Positions 1 through 11,570 are shown, counted from the first letter of the stretch. The stretch is 64,000 nt of DNA from Corella eumyota (GCA_963082875.1 OY720103.1:8308001-8372000), one strand, 5' to 3'. The notes: generated by a model from the sequence alone, not told the origin. Program-made: numbers and translations.

Positions 1-132
1 ACTTTATGTAGAAGTCATTTTTTATCAAAATTTTTGAAAATTAATATATTTGATATAACTTCTAAGGGACGCAAGTCATTTATTTTATTTTAAATATACA
101 CGGTTAATGATAAATGTGTTGGCTCACCACAT

Positions 133-236
133 CACGTTGAGTACACCCCATCTCGTCCGATCTGGGAAGTTAAGCAACGTCGGGCCCGGTTAGTACTTGG
201 ATGGGTGACCGCCTGGGAATACCGGGTGTCGTAGGC
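133..236 (+). pseudogene. 5S rRNA copy 1, 5'-truncated
   Basis: The gene starts at residue 15 of the complete form because 20 bp around the start are missing, so the 5' strand of helix I is lost. The internal promoter region (about residues 50-97) is intact. Spacer type cttctaaggg. Confidence 0.93.
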
Positions 237-405
237 ATTTTATAAGTTTTATAGCATATTAGAAAGTACTTTATGTAGAAGTCATTTTTTATCAAAATTT
301 TTGAAAACTAATATATTTGATATAATTGCTAAGCGACGCAAGTCATTTATTTTATTTTAAATATACACGGTTAATGATAAATGTGTTGGCTCACCACATC
401 ACATT

Positions 406-523
406 GCCTACGACCATACCACGTTGAGTACACCCCATCTCGTCCGATCTGGGAAGTTAAGCAACGTCGGGCCCGGTTAGTACTTGGATGGGTGACCGCC
501 TGGGAATACCGGGTGTCGTAGGC
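406..523 (+). rRNA. 5S rRNA copy 2, complete
   Basis: Reference copy for this array. It has 118 nt, running from GCCTACGAC to GTCGTAGGC; these ends pair perfectly as a 9-bp helix I. The internal control region with AGTTAAGCAACGTCGGGCC and the box C stretch GGATGGGTGACCGCC are present. Unit 287 bp, spacer gctaagcg, followed by the variant atttaataag. Confidence 0.96.
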
Positions 524-686
524 ATTTAATAAGTTTTATAGCATATTAGAAAGTACTTTATGTAGAAGTCATTTTTTATCAAAATTTTTGAAAACTAATA
601 TATTTGATATAATTGCTTAGCGACGCAAGTCATTTATTTTATTTTAAATATACACGGTTAATGATAAATGTGTTGGCTCACCACAT

Positions 687-790
687 CACGTTGAGTACAC
701 CCCATCTCGTCCGATCTGGGAAGTTAAGCAACGTCGGGCCCGGTTAGTACTTGGATGGGTGACCGCCTGGGAATACCGGGTGTCGTAGGC
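687..790 (+). pseudogene. 5S rRNA copy 3, 5'-truncated
   Basis: Same start deletion as copy 1, but on the gcttagcg spacer lineage. The deletion is therefore shared by at least two spacer lineages. Confidence 0.93.
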
Positions 791-953
791 ATTTTATAAG
801 TTTTATAGCATATTAGAAAGTACTTTATGTAGAAGTCATTTTTTATCAAAATTTTTGAAAATTAATATATTTGATATAACTTCTAAGGGACGCAAGTCAT
901 TTATTTTATTTTAAATATACACGGTTAATGATAAATGTGTTGGCTCACCACAT

Positions 954-1057
954 CACGTTGAGTACACCCCATCTCGTCCGATCTGGGAAGTTAAGCAACG
1001 TCGGGCCCGGTTAGTACTTGGATGGGTGACCGCCTGGGAATACCGGGTGTCGTAGGC
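954..1057 (+). pseudogene. 5S rRNA copy 4, 5'-truncated
   Basis: Spacer cttctaaggg, 267-bp unit. It directly follows another truncated copy. Confidence 0.93.
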
Positions 1058-1226
1058 ATTTTATAAGTTTTTTAGCATATTAGAAAGTACCTTATGTAGA
1101 AGTCATTTTTTATCAAAATTTTTGAAAATTAATATATTTGATATAACTGCTAAGGGACGCAAGTCATTTATTTTATTTTAAATATACACGGTTAATGATA
1201 AATGTGTTGGCTCACCACATCACATT

Positions 1227-1344
1227 GCCTACGACCATACCACGTTGAGTACACCCCATCTCGTCCGATCTGGGAAGTTAAGCAACGTCGGGCCCGGTTA
1301 GTACTTGGATGGGTGACCGCCTGGGAATACCGGGTGTCGTAGGC
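1227..1344 (+). rRNA. 5S rRNA copy 5, complete
   Basis: 118 nt; 287-bp unit of the ctgctaaggg spacer type, with the upstream T-run variant agttttttag. Confidence 0.96.
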
Positions 1345-1507
1345 ATTTTATAAGTTTTATAGCATATTAGAAAGTACTTTATGTAGAAGTCATTTTTTAT
1401 CAAAATTTTTGAAAATTAATATATTTGATATAACTTCTAAGGGACGCAAGTCATTTATTTTATTTTAAATATACACGGTTAATGATAAATGTGTTGGCTC
1501 ACCACAT

Positions 1508-1611
1508 CACGTTGAGTACACCCCATCTCGTCCGATCTGGGAAGTTAAGCAACGTCGGGCCCGGTTAGTACTTGGATGGGTGACCGCCTGGGAATACCGG
1601 GTGTCGTAGGC
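1508..1611 (+). pseudogene. 5S rRNA copy 6, 5'-truncated
   Basis: Spacer cttctaaggg, 267-bp unit. Confidence 0.93.
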
Positions 1612-1774
1612 ATTTTATAAGTTTTATAGCATATTAGAAAGTACTTTATGTAGAAGTCATTTTTTATCAAAATTTTTGAAAATTAATATATTTGATATAA
1701 CTTCTAAGGGACGCAAGTCATTTATTTTATTTTAAATATACACGGTTAATGATAAATGTGTTGGCTCACCACAT

Positions 1775-1878
1775 CACGTTGAGTACACCCCATCTCGTCC
1801 GATCTGGGAAGTTAAGCAACGTCGGGCCCGGTTAGTACTTGGATGGGTGACCGCCTGGGAATACCGGGTGTCGTAGGC
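1775..1878 (+). pseudogene. 5S rRNA copy 7, 5'-truncated
   Basis: Spacer cttctaaggg, 267-bp unit; second of a truncated pair. Confidence 0.93.
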
Positions 1879-2047
1879 ATTTTATAAGTTTTATAGCATA
1901 TTAGAAAGTACTTTATGTAGAAGTCATTTTTTATCAAAATTTTTGAAAACTAATATATTTGATATAATTGCTAAGCGACGCAAGTCATTTATTTTATTTT
2001 AAATATACACGGTTAATGATAAATGTGTTGGCTCACCACATCACATT

Positions 2048-2165
2048 GCCTACGACCATACCACGTTGAGTACACCCCATCTCGTCCGATCTGGGAAGTT
2101 AAGCAACGTCGGGCCCGGTTAGTACTTGGATGGGTGACCGCCTGGGAATACCGGGTGTCGTAGGC
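2048..2165 (+). rRNA. 5S rRNA copy 8, complete
   Basis: Spacer gctaagcg, followed by atttaataag as in copy 2; 1642 bp downstream of copy 2. Confidence 0.96.
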
Positions 2166-2328
2166 ATTTAATAAGTTTTATAGCATATTAGAAAGTACTT
2201 TATGTAGAAGTCATTTTTTATCAAAATTTTTGAAAACTAATATATTTGATATAATTGCTTAGCGACGCAAGTCATTTATTTTATTTTAAATATACACGGT
2301 TAATGATAAATGTGTTGGCTCACCACAT

Positions 2329-2432
2329 CACGTTGAGTACACCCCATCTCGTCCGATCTGGGAAGTTAAGCAACGTCGGGCCCGGTTAGTACTTGGATGG
2401 GTGACCGCCTGGGAATACCGGGTGTCGTAGGC
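2329..2432 (+). pseudogene. 5S rRNA copy 9, 5'-truncated
   Basis: Spacer gcttagcg, like copy 3. Confidence 0.93.
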
Positions 2433-2596
2433 ATTTTATAAGTTTTATAGCATATTAGAAAGTACTTTATGTAGAAGTCATTTTTTATCAAAATTTTTGA
2501 AAACTAATATATTTGATATAATTGCTAAGCGACGCAAGTCATTTATTTTATTTTAAATATACCTGGGTAATGTTAAATGTGTTGGCACATCACATT

Positions 2597-2714
2597 GCCT
2601 ACGACCATACCACGTTGAGTACACCCCATCTCGTCCGATCTGGGAAGTTAAGCAACGTCGGGCCCGGTTAGTACTTGGATGGGTGACCGCCTGGGAATAC
2701 CGGGTGTCGTAGGC
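2597..2714 (+). rRNA. 5S rRNA copy 10, complete
   Basis: 282-bp unit with the variant leader acctgggtaatgtt and the shortened ggcacatcac. Confidence 0.95.
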
Positions 2715-2877
2715 ATTTTATAAGTTTTATAGCATATTAGAAAGTACTTTATGTAGAAGTCATTTTTTATCAAAATTTTTGAAAATTAATATATTTGATA
2801 TAACTTCTAAGGGACGCAAGTCATTTATTTTATTTTAAATATACACGGTTAATGATAAATGTGTTGGCTCACCACAT

Positions 2878-2981
2878 CACGTTGAGTACACCCCATCTCG
2901 TCCGATCTGGGAAGTTAAGCAACGTCGGGCCCGGTTAGTACTTGGATGGGTGACCGCCTGGGAATACCGGGTGTCGTAGGC
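2878..2981 (+). pseudogene. 5S rRNA copy 11, 5'-truncated
   Basis: Spacer cttctaaggg, 267-bp unit. Confidence 0.93.
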
Positions 2982-3150
2982 ATTTTATAAGTTTTATAGC
3001 ATATTAGAAAGTACTTTATGTAGAAGTCATTTTTTATCAAAATTTTTGAAAACTAATATATTTGATATAATTGCTAAGCGACGCAAGTCATTTATTTTAT
3101 TTTAAATATACACGGTTAATGATAAATGTGTTGGCTCACCACATCACATT

Positions 3151-3268
3151 GCCTACGACCATACCACGTTGAGTACACCCCATCTCGTCCGATCTGGGAA
3201 GTTAAGCAACGTCGGGCCCGGTTAGTACTTGGATGGGTGACCGCCTGGGAATACCGGGTGTCGTAGGC
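3151..3268 (+). rRNA. 5S rRNA copy 12, complete
   Basis: Spacer gctaagcg, followed by atttaataag; 1103 bp after copy 8. Confidence 0.96.
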
Positions 3269-3431
3269 ATTTAATAAGTTTTATAGCATATTAGAAAGTA
3301 CTTTATGTAGAAGTCATTTTTTATCAAAATTTTTGAAAACTAATATATTTGATATAATTGCTTAGCGACGCAAGTCATTTATTTTATTTTAAATATACAC
3401 GGTTAATGATAAATGTGTTGGCTCACCACAT

Positions 3432-3535
3432 CACGTTGAGTACACCCCATCTCGTCCGATCTGGGAAGTTAAGCAACGTCGGGCCCGGTTAGTACTTGGA
3501 TGGGTGACCGCCTGGGAATACCGGGTGTCGTAGGC
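3432..3535 (+). pseudogene. 5S rRNA copy 13, 5'-truncated
   Basis: Spacer gcttagcg. Confidence 0.93.
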
Positions 3536-3704
3536 ATTTTATAAGTTTTATAGCATATTAGAAAGTACTTTATGTAGAAGTCATTTTTTATCAAAATTTT
3601 TGAAAACTAATATATTTGATATAATTGCTAAGCGACGCAAGTCATTTATTTTATTTTAAATATACACGGTTAATGATAAATGTGTTGGCTCACCACATCA
3701 CATT

Positions 3705-3822
3705 GCCTACGACCATACCACGTTGAGTACACCCCATCTCGTCCGATCTGGGAAGTTAAGCAACGTCGGGCCCGGTTAGTACTTGGATGGGTGACCGCCT
3801 GGGAATACCGGGTGTCGTAGGC
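3705..3822 (+). rRNA. 5S rRNA copy 14, complete
   Basis: Spacer gctaagcg. First of three complete copies in a row; partner of copy 41 in the 7467-bp duplication. Confidence 0.96.
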
Positions 3823-3985
3823 ATTTTATAAGTTTTTTAGCATATTAGAAAGTACCTTATGTATAAGTCATTTTTATAGAAATTTTTGAAAATTAATATA
3901 TTTGATATAATTGCTAGGCGACGCAAGTCATTTATTTTATTTTAAATATACACGTTCAATGATAAATGTGTTGGCACATCACATT

Positions 3986-4103
3986 GCCTACGACCATACC
4001 ACGTTGAGTACACCCCATCTCGTCCGATCTGGGAAGTTAAGCAACGTCGGGCCCGGTTAGTACTTGGATGGGTGACCGCCTGGGAATACCGGGTGTCGTA
4101 GGC
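3986..4103 (+). rRNA. 5S rRNA copy 15, complete
   Basis: 281-bp unit with spacer gctaggcg and leader acacgttcaatg; partner of copy 42. Confidence 0.96.
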
Positions 4104-4272
4104 ATTTTATAAGTTTTTTAGCATATTAGAAAGTACCTTATGTAGAAGTCATTTTTTATCAAAATTTTTGAAAATTAATATATTTGATATAACTGCTAAG
4201 GGACGCAAGTCATTTATTTTATTTTAAATATACACGGTTAATGATAAATGTGTTGGCTCACCACATCACATT

Positions 4273-4390
4273 GCCTACGACCATACCACGTTGAGTACAC
4301 CCCATCTCGTCCGATCTGGGAAGTTAAGCAACGTCGGGCCCGGTTAGTACTTGGATGGGTGACCGCCTGGGAATACCGGGTGTCGTAGGC
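4273..4390 (+). rRNA. 5S rRNA copy 16, complete
   Basis: Spacer ctgctaaggg, 287-bp unit. Confidence 0.96.
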
Positions 4391-4553
4391 ATTTTATAAG
4401 TTTTATAGCATATTAGAAAGTACTTTATGTAGAAGTCATTTTTTATCAAAATTTTTGAAAATTAATATATTTGATATAACTTCTAAGGGACGCAAGTCAT
4501 TTATTTTATTTTAAATATACACGGTTAATGATAAATGTGTTGGCTCACCACAT

Positions 4554-4657
4554 CACGTTGAGTACACCCCATCTCGTCCGATCTGGGAAGTTAAGCAACG
4601 TCGGGCCCGGTTAGTACTTGGATGGGTGACCGCCTGGGAATACCGGGTGTCGTAGGC
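4554..4657 (+). pseudogene. 5S rRNA copy 17, 5'-truncated
   Basis: Spacer cttctaaggg; a lone truncated copy between runs of complete genes. Confidence 0.93.
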
Positions 4658-4826
4658 ATTTTATAAGTTTTATAGCATATTAGAAAGTACTTTATGTAGA
4701 AGTCATTTTTTATCAAAATTTTTGAAAACTAATATATTTGATATAATTGCTAAGCGACGCAAGTCATTTATTTTATTTTAAATATACACGGTTAATGATA
4801 AATGTGTTGGCTCACCACATCACATT

Positions 4827-4944
4827 GCCTACGACCATACCACGTTGAGTACACCCCATCTCGTCCGATCTGGGAAGTTAAGCAACGTCGGGCCCGGTTA
4901 GTACTTGGATGGGTGACCGCCTGGGAATACCGGGTGTCGTAGGC
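4827..4944 (+). rRNA. 5S rRNA copy 18, complete
   Basis: Spacer gctaagcg. Matches copy 14 with an 1122-bp offset. Confidence 0.96.
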
Positions 4945-5107
4945 ATTTTATAAGTTTTTTAGCATATTAGAAAGTACCTTATGTATAAGTCATTTTTATA
5001 GAAATTTTTGAAAATTAATATATTTGATATAATTGCTAGGCGACGCAAGTCATTTATTTTATTTTAAATATACACGTTCAATGATAAATGTGTTGGCACA
5101 TCACATT

Positions 5108-5225
5108 GCCTACGACCATACCACGTTGAGTACACCCCATCTCGTCCGATCTGGGAAGTTAAGCAACGTCGGGCCCGGTTAGTACTTGGATGGGTGACCG
5201 CCTGGGAATACCGGGTGTCGTAGGC
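5108..5225 (+). rRNA. 5S rRNA copy 19, complete
   Basis: 281-bp gctaggcg unit, matching copy 15. Confidence 0.96.
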
Positions 5226-5394
5226 ATTTTATAAGTTTTTTAGCATATTAGAAAGTACCTTATGTAGAAGTCATTTTTTATCAAAATTTTTGAAAATTAA
5301 TATATTTGATATAACTGCTAAGGGACGCAAGTCATTTATTTTATTTTAAATATACACGGTTAATGATAAATGTGTTGGCTCACCACATCACATT

Positions 5395-5512
5395 GCCTAC
5401 GACCATACCACGTTGAGTACACCCCATCTCGTCCGATCTGGGAAGTTAAGCAACGTCGGGCCCGGTTAGTACTTGGATGGGTGACCGCCTGGGAATACCG
5501 GGTGTCGTAGGC
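5395..5512 (+). rRNA. 5S rRNA copy 20, complete
   Basis: Spacer ctgctaaggg, matching copy 16. Confidence 0.96.
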
Positions 5513-5675
5513 ATTTTATAAGTTTTATAGCATATTAGAAAGTACTTTATGTAGAAGTCATTTTTTATCAAAATTTTTGAAAATTAATATATTTGATATA
5601 ACTTCTAAGGGACGCAAGTCATTTATTTTATTTTAAATATACACGGTTAATGATAAATGTGTTGGCTCACCACAT

Positions 5676-5779
5676 CACGTTGAGTACACCCCATCTCGTC
5701 CGATCTGGGAAGTTAAGCAACGTCGGGCCCGGTTAGTACTTGGATGGGTGACCGCCTGGGAATACCGGGTGTCGTAGGC
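5676..5779 (+). pseudogene. 5S rRNA copy 21, 5'-truncated
   Basis: Spacer cttctaaggg, matching copy 17. Confidence 0.93.
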
Positions 5780-5942
5780 ATTTTATAAGTTTTATAGCAT
5801 ATTAGAAAGTACTTTATGTAGAAGTCATTTTTTATCAAAATTTTTGAAAATTAATATATTTGATATAACTTCTAAGGGACGCAAGTCATTTATTTTATTT
5901 TAAATATACACGGTTAATGATAAATGTGTTGGCTCACCACAT

Positions 5943-6046
5943 CACGTTGAGTACACCCCATCTCGTCCGATCTGGGAAGTTAAGCAACGTCGGGCCCGGT
6001 TAGTACTTGGATGGGTGACCGCCTGGGAATACCGGGTGTCGTAGGC
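5943..6046 (+). pseudogene. 5S rRNA copy 22, 5'-truncated
   Basis: Spacer cttctaaggg, 267-bp unit. Confidence 0.93.
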
Positions 6047-6215
6047 ATTTTATAAGTTTTTTAGCATATTAGAAAGTACCTTATGTAGAAGTCATTTTTT
6101 ATCAAAATTTTTGAAAATTAATATATTTGATATAACTGCTAAGGGACGCAAGTCATTTATTTTATTTTAAATATACACGGTTAATGATAAATGTGTTGGC
6201 TCACCACATCACATT

Positions 6216-6333
6216 GCCTACGACCATACCACGTTGAGTACACCCCATCTCGTCCGATCTGGGAAGTTAAGCAACGTCGGGCCCGGTTAGTACTTGGATG
6301 GGTGACCGCCTGGGAATACCGGGTGTCGTAGGC
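6216..6333 (+). rRNA. 5S rRNA copy 23, complete
   Basis: Spacer ctgctaaggg, 287-bp unit. Confidence 0.96.
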
Positions 6334-6496
6334 ATTTTATAAGTTTTATAGCATATTAGAAAGTACTTTATGTAGAAGTCATTTTTTATCAAAATTTTTG
6401 AAAATTAATATATTTGATATAACTTCTAAGGGACGCAAGTCATTTATTTTATTTTAAATATACACGGTTAATGATAAATGTGTTGGCTCACCACAT

Positions 6497-6600
6497 CACG
6501 TTGAGTACACCCCATCTCGTCCGATCTGGGAAGTTAAGCAACGTCGGGCCCGGTTAGTACTTGGATGGGTGACCGCCTGGGAATACCGGGTGTCGTAGGC
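6497..6600 (+). pseudogene. 5S rRNA copy 24, 5'-truncated
   Basis: Spacer cttctaaggg. Confidence 0.93.
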
Positions 6601-6769
6601 ATTTTATAAGTTTTATAGCATATTAGAAAGTACTTTATGTAGAAGTCATTTTTTATCAAAATTTTTGAAAACTAATATATTTGATATAATTGCTAAGCGA
6701 CGCAAGTCATTTATTTTATTTTAAATATACACGGTTAATGATAAATGTGTTGGCTCACCACATCACATT

Positions 6770-6887
6770 GCCTACGACCATACCACGTTGAGTACACCCC
6801 ATCTCGTCCGATCTGGGAAGTTAAGCAACGTCGGGCCCGGTTAGTACTTGGATGGGTGACCGCCTGGGAATACCGGGTGTCGTAGGC
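6770..6887 (+). rRNA. 5S rRNA copy 25, complete
   Basis: Spacer gctaagcg, followed by atttaataag. Confidence 0.96.
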
Positions 6888-7050
6888 ATTTAATAAGTTT
6901 TATAGCATATTAGAAAGTACTTTATGTAGAAGTCATTTTTTATCAAAATTTTTGAAAACTAATATATTTGATATAATTGCTTAGCGACGCAAGTCATTTA
7001 TTTTATTTTAAATATACACGGTTAATGATAAATGTGTTGGCTCACCACAT

Positions 7051-7154
7051 CACGTTGAGTACACCCCATCTCGTCCGATCTGGGAAGTTAAGCAACGTCG
7101 GGCCCGGTTAGTACTTGGATGGGTGACCGCCTGGGAATACCGGGTGTCGTAGGC
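7051..7154 (+). pseudogene. 5S rRNA copy 26, 5'-truncated
   Basis: Spacer gcttagcg. Confidence 0.93.
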
Positions 7155-7318
7155 ATTTTATAAGTTTTATAGCATATTAGAAAGTACTTTATGTAGAAGT
7201 CATTTTTTATCAAAATTTTTGAAAACTAATATATTTGATATAATTGCTAAGCGACGCAAGTCATTTATTTTATTTTAAATATACCTGGGTAATGTTAAAT
7301 GTGTTGGCACATCACATT

Positions 7319-7436
7319 GCCTACGACCATACCACGTTGAGTACACCCCATCTCGTCCGATCTGGGAAGTTAAGCAACGTCGGGCCCGGTTAGTACTTGG
7401 ATGGGTGACCGCCTGGGAATACCGGGTGTCGTAGGC
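7319..7436 (+). rRNA. 5S rRNA copy 27, complete
   Basis: 282-bp unit with the acctggg leader, like copy 10. Confidence 0.95.
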
Positions 7437-7599
7437 ATTTTATAAGTTTTATAGCATATTAGAAAGTACTTTATGTAGAAGTCATTTTTTATCAAAATTT
7501 TTGAAAATTAATATATTTGATATAACTTCTAAGGGACGCAAGTCATTTATTTTATTTTAAATATACACGGTTAATGATAAATGTGTTGGCTCACCACAT

Positions 7600-7703
7600 C
7601 ACGTTGAGTACACCCCATCTCGTCCGATCTGGGAAGTTAAGCAACGTCGGGCCCGGTTAGTACTTGGATGGGTGACCGCCTGGGAATACCGGGTGTCGTA
7701 GGC
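7600..7703 (+). pseudogene. 5S rRNA copy 28, 5'-truncated
   Basis: Spacer cttctaaggg. First copy of the second 7467-bp block; partner of copy 1. Confidence 0.93.
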
Positions 7704-7872
7704 ATTTTATAAGTTTTATAGCATATTAGAAAGTACTTTATGTAGAAGTCATTTTTTATCAAAATTTTTGAAAACTAATATATTTGATATAATTGCTAAG
7801 CGACGCAAGTCATTTATTTTATTTTAAATATACACGGTTAATGATAAATGTGTTGGCTCACCACATCACATT

Positions 7873-7990
7873 GCCTACGACCATACCACGTTGAGTACAC
7901 CCCATCTCGTCCGATCTGGGAAGTTAAGCAACGTCGGGCCCGGTTAGTACTTGGATGGGTGACCGCCTGGGAATACCGGGTGTCGTAGGC
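7873..7990 (+). rRNA. 5S rRNA copy 29, complete
   Basis: Spacer gctaagcg with the atttaataag follower; partner of copy 2. Confidence 0.96.
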
Positions 7991-8153
7991 ATTTAATAAG
8001 TTTTATAGCATATTAGAAAGTACTTTATGTAGAAGTCATTTTTTATCAAAATTTTTGAAAACTAATATATTTGATATAATTGCTTAGCGACGCAAGTCAT
8101 TTATTTTATTTTAAATATACACGGTTAATGATAAATGTGTTGGCTCACCACAT

Positions 8154-8257
8154 CACGTTGAGTACACCCCATCTCGTCCGATCTGGGAAGTTAAGCAACG
8201 TCGGGCCCGGTTAGTACTTGGATGGGTGACCGCCTGGGAATACCGGGTGTCGTAGGC
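8154..8257 (+). pseudogene. 5S rRNA copy 30, 5'-truncated
   Basis: Spacer gcttagcg; partner of copy 3. Confidence 0.93.
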
Positions 8258-8420
8258 ATTTTATAAGTTTTATAGCATATTAGAAAGTACTTTATGTAGA
8301 AGTCATTTTTTATCAAAATTTTTGAAAATTAATATATTTGATATAACTTCTAAGGGACGCAAGTCATTTATTTTATTTTAAATATACACGGTTAATGATA
8401 AATGTGTTGGCTCACCACAT

Positions 8421-8524
8421 CACGTTGAGTACACCCCATCTCGTCCGATCTGGGAAGTTAAGCAACGTCGGGCCCGGTTAGTACTTGGATGGGTGACCGC
8501 CTGGGAATACCGGGTGTCGTAGGC
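8421..8524 (+). pseudogene. 5S rRNA copy 31, 5'-truncated
   Basis: Spacer cttctaaggg; partner of copy 4. Confidence 0.93.
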
Positions 8525-8693
8525 ATTTTATAAGTTTTTTAGCATATTAGAAAGTACCTTATGTAGAAGTCATTTTTTATCAAAATTTTTGAAAATTAAT
8601 ATATTTGATATAACTGCTAAGGGACGCAAGTCATTTATTTTATTTTAAATATACACGGTTAATGATAAATGTGTTGGCTCACCACATCACATT

Positions 8694-8811
8694 GCCTACG
8701 ACCATACCACGTTGAGTACACCCCATCTCGTCCGATCTGGGAAGTTAAGCAACGTCGGGCCCGGTTAGTACTTGGATGGGTGACCGCCTGGGAATACCGG
8801 GTGTCGTAGGC
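8694..8811 (+). rRNA. 5S rRNA copy 32, complete
   Basis: Spacer ctgctaaggg; partner of copy 5. Confidence 0.96.
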
Positions 8812-8974
8812 ATTTTATAAGTTTTATAGCATATTAGAAAGTACTTTATGTAGAAGTCATTTTTTATCAAAATTTTTGAAAATTAATATATTTGATATAA
8901 CTTCTAAGGGACGCAAGTCATTTATTTTATTTTAAATATACACGGTTAATGATAAATGTGTTGGCTCACCACAT

Positions 8975-9078
8975 CACGTTGAGTACACCCCATCTCGTCC
9001 GATCTGGGAAGTTAAGCAACGTCGGGCCCGGTTAGTACTTGGATGGGTGACCGCCTGGGAATACCGGGTGTCGTAGGC
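8975..9078 (+). pseudogene. 5S rRNA copy 33, 5'-truncated
   Basis: Spacer cttctaaggg; partner of copy 6. Confidence 0.93.
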
Positions 9079-9241
9079 ATTTTATAAGTTTTATAGCATA
9101 TTAGAAAGTACTTTATGTAGAAGTCATTTTTTATCAAAATTTTTGAAAATTAATATATTTGATATAACTTCTAAGGGACGCAAGTCATTTATTTTATTTT
9201 AAATATACACGGTTAATGATAAATGTGTTGGCTCACCACAT

Positions 9242-9345
9242 CACGTTGAGTACACCCCATCTCGTCCGATCTGGGAAGTTAAGCAACGTCGGGCCCGGTT
9301 AGTACTTGGATGGGTGACCGCCTGGGAATACCGGGTGTCGTAGGC
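9242..9345 (+). pseudogene. 5S rRNA copy 34, 5'-truncated
   Basis: Spacer cttctaaggg; partner of copy 7. Confidence 0.93.
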
Positions 9346-9514
9346 ATTTTATAAGTTTTATAGCATATTAGAAAGTACTTTATGTAGAAGTCATTTTTTA
9401 TCAAAATTTTTGAAAACTAATATATTTGATATAATTGCTAAGCGACGCAAGTCATTTATTTTATTTTAAATATACACGGTTAATGATAAATGTGTTGGCT
9501 CACCACATCACATT

Positions 9515-9632
9515 GCCTACGACCATACCACGTTGAGTACACCCCATCTCGTCCGATCTGGGAAGTTAAGCAACGTCGGGCCCGGTTAGTACTTGGATGG
9601 GTGACCGCCTGGGAATACCGGGTGTCGTAGGC
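9515..9632 (+). rRNA. 5S rRNA copy 35, complete
   Basis: Spacer gctaagcg with the atttaataag follower; partner of copy 8. Confidence 0.96.
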
Positions 9633-9795
9633 ATTTAATAAGTTTTATAGCATATTAGAAAGTACTTTATGTAGAAGTCATTTTTTATCAAAATTTTTGA
9701 AAACTAATATATTTGATATAATTGCTTAGCGACGCAAGTCATTTATTTTATTTTAAATATACACGGTTAATGATAAATGTGTTGGCTCACCACAT

Positions 9796-9899
9796 CACGT
9801 TGAGTACACCCCATCTCGTCCGATCTGGGAAGTTAAGCAACGTCGGGCCCGGTTAGTACTTGGATGGGTGACCGCCTGGGAATACCGGGTGTCGTAGGC
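9796..9899 (+). pseudogene. 5S rRNA copy 36, 5'-truncated
   Basis: Spacer gcttagcg; partner of copy 9. Confidence 0.93.
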
Positions 9900-10063
9900 A
9901 TTTTATAAGTTTTATAGCATATTAGAAAGTACTTTATGTAGAAGTCATTTTTTATCAAAATTTTTGAAAACTAATATATTTGATATAATTGCTAAGCGAC
10001 GCAAGTCATTTATTTTATTTTAAATATACCTGGGTAATGTTAAATGTGTTGGCACATCACATT

Positions 10064-10181
10064 GCCTACGACCATACCACGTTGAGTACACCCCATCTCG
10101 TCCGATCTGGGAAGTTAAGCAACGTCGGGCCCGGTTAGTACTTGGATGGGTGACCGCCTGGGAATACCGGGTGTCGTAGGC
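10064..10181 (+). rRNA. 5S rRNA copy 37, complete
   Basis: 282-bp acctggg-leader unit; partner of copy 10. Confidence 0.95.
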
Positions 10182-10344
10182 ATTTTATAAGTTTTATAGC
10201 ATATTAGAAAGTACTTTATGTAGAAGTCATTTTTTATCAAAATTTTTGAAAATTAATATATTTGATATAACTTCTAAGGGACGCAAGTCATTTATTTTAT
10301 TTTAAATATACACGGTTAATGATAAATGTGTTGGCTCACCACAT

Positions 10345-10448
10345 CACGTTGAGTACACCCCATCTCGTCCGATCTGGGAAGTTAAGCAACGTCGGGCCCG
10401 GTTAGTACTTGGATGGGTGACCGCCTGGGAATACCGGGTGTCGTAGGC
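10345..10448 (+). pseudogene. 5S rRNA copy 38, 5'-truncated
   Basis: Spacer cttctaaggg; partner of copy 11. Confidence 0.93.
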
Positions 10449-10617
10449 ATTTTATAAGTTTTATAGCATATTAGAAAGTACTTTATGTAGAAGTCATTTT
10501 TTATCAAAATTTTTGAAAACTAATATATTTGATATAATTGCTAAGCGACGCAAGTCATTTATTTTATTTTAAATATACACGGTTAATGATAAATGTGTTG
10601 GCTCACCACATCACATT

Positions 10618-10735
10618 GCCTACGACCATACCACGTTGAGTACACCCCATCTCGTCCGATCTGGGAAGTTAAGCAACGTCGGGCCCGGTTAGTACTTGGA
10701 TGGGTGACCGCCTGGGAATACCGGGTGTCGTAGGC
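10618..10735 (+). rRNA. 5S rRNA copy 39, complete
   Basis: Spacer gctaagcg; partner of copy 12. Confidence 0.96.
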
Positions 10736-10898
10736 ATTTAATAAGTTTTATAGCATATTAGAAAGTACTTTATGTAGAAGTCATTTTTTATCAAAATTTT
10801 TGAAAACTAATATATTTGATATAATTGCTTAGCGACGCAAGTCATTTATTTTATTTTAAATATACACGGTTAATGATAAATGTGTTGGCTCACCACAT

Positions 10899-11002
10899 CA
10901 CGTTGAGTACACCCCATCTCGTCCGATCTGGGAAGTTAAGCAACGTCGGGCCCGGTTAGTACTTGGATGGGTGACCGCCTGGGAATACCGGGTGTCGTAG
11001 GC
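10899..11002 (+). pseudogene. 5S rRNA copy 40, 5'-truncated
   Basis: Spacer gcttagcg; last truncated copy; partner of copy 13. Confidence 0.93.
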
Positions 11003-11171
11003 ATTTTATAAGTTTTATAGCATATTAGAAAGTACTTTATGTAGAAGTCATTTTTTATCAAAATTTTTGAAAACTAATATATTTGATATAATTGCTAAGC
11101 GACGCAAGTCATTTATTTTATTTTAAATATACACGGTTAATGATAAATGTGTTGGCTTACCACATCACATT

Positions 11172-11289
11172 GCCTACGACCATACCACGTTGAGTACACC
11201 CCATCTCGTCCGATCTGGGAAGTTAAGCAACGTCGGGCCCGGTTAGTACTTAGATGGGTGACCGCCTGGGAATACCGGGTGTCGTAGGC
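11172..11289 (+). rRNA. 5S rRNA copy 41, complete with one base change
   Basis: Full length, but residue 81 is A instead of G (cttagatggg) in the box C region. The leader also differs (ggcttacc for ggctcacc). Partner of copy 14, which has neither change. Confidence 0.9.
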
Positions 11290-11452
11290 ATTTTATAAGT
11301 TTTTTAGCATATTAGAAAGTACCTTATGTATAAGTCATTTTTATCGAAATTTTTGAAAATTAATATATTTGATATAATTGCTAGGCGACGCAAGTCATTT
11401 ATTTTATTTTAAATATACCTGGGTAATGTTAAATGTGTTGGCACATCACATT

Positions 11453-11570
11453 GCCTACGACCATACCACGTTGAGTACACCCCATCTCGTCCGATCTGGG
11501 AAGTTAAGCAACGTCGGCCCCGGTTAGTACTTGGTTGGGTGACCGCCTGGGAATACCGGGTGTCGTAGGC
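11453..11570 (+). rRNA. 5S rRNA copy 42, last copy, diverging
   Basis: Full length with two changes: residue 66 G to C and residue 83 A to T. The 3' flank reads gcgttttat instead of gcattttat. It is the most diverged copy and sits at the array edge, so it may be on its way to becoming a pseudogene. Confidence 0.85.
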
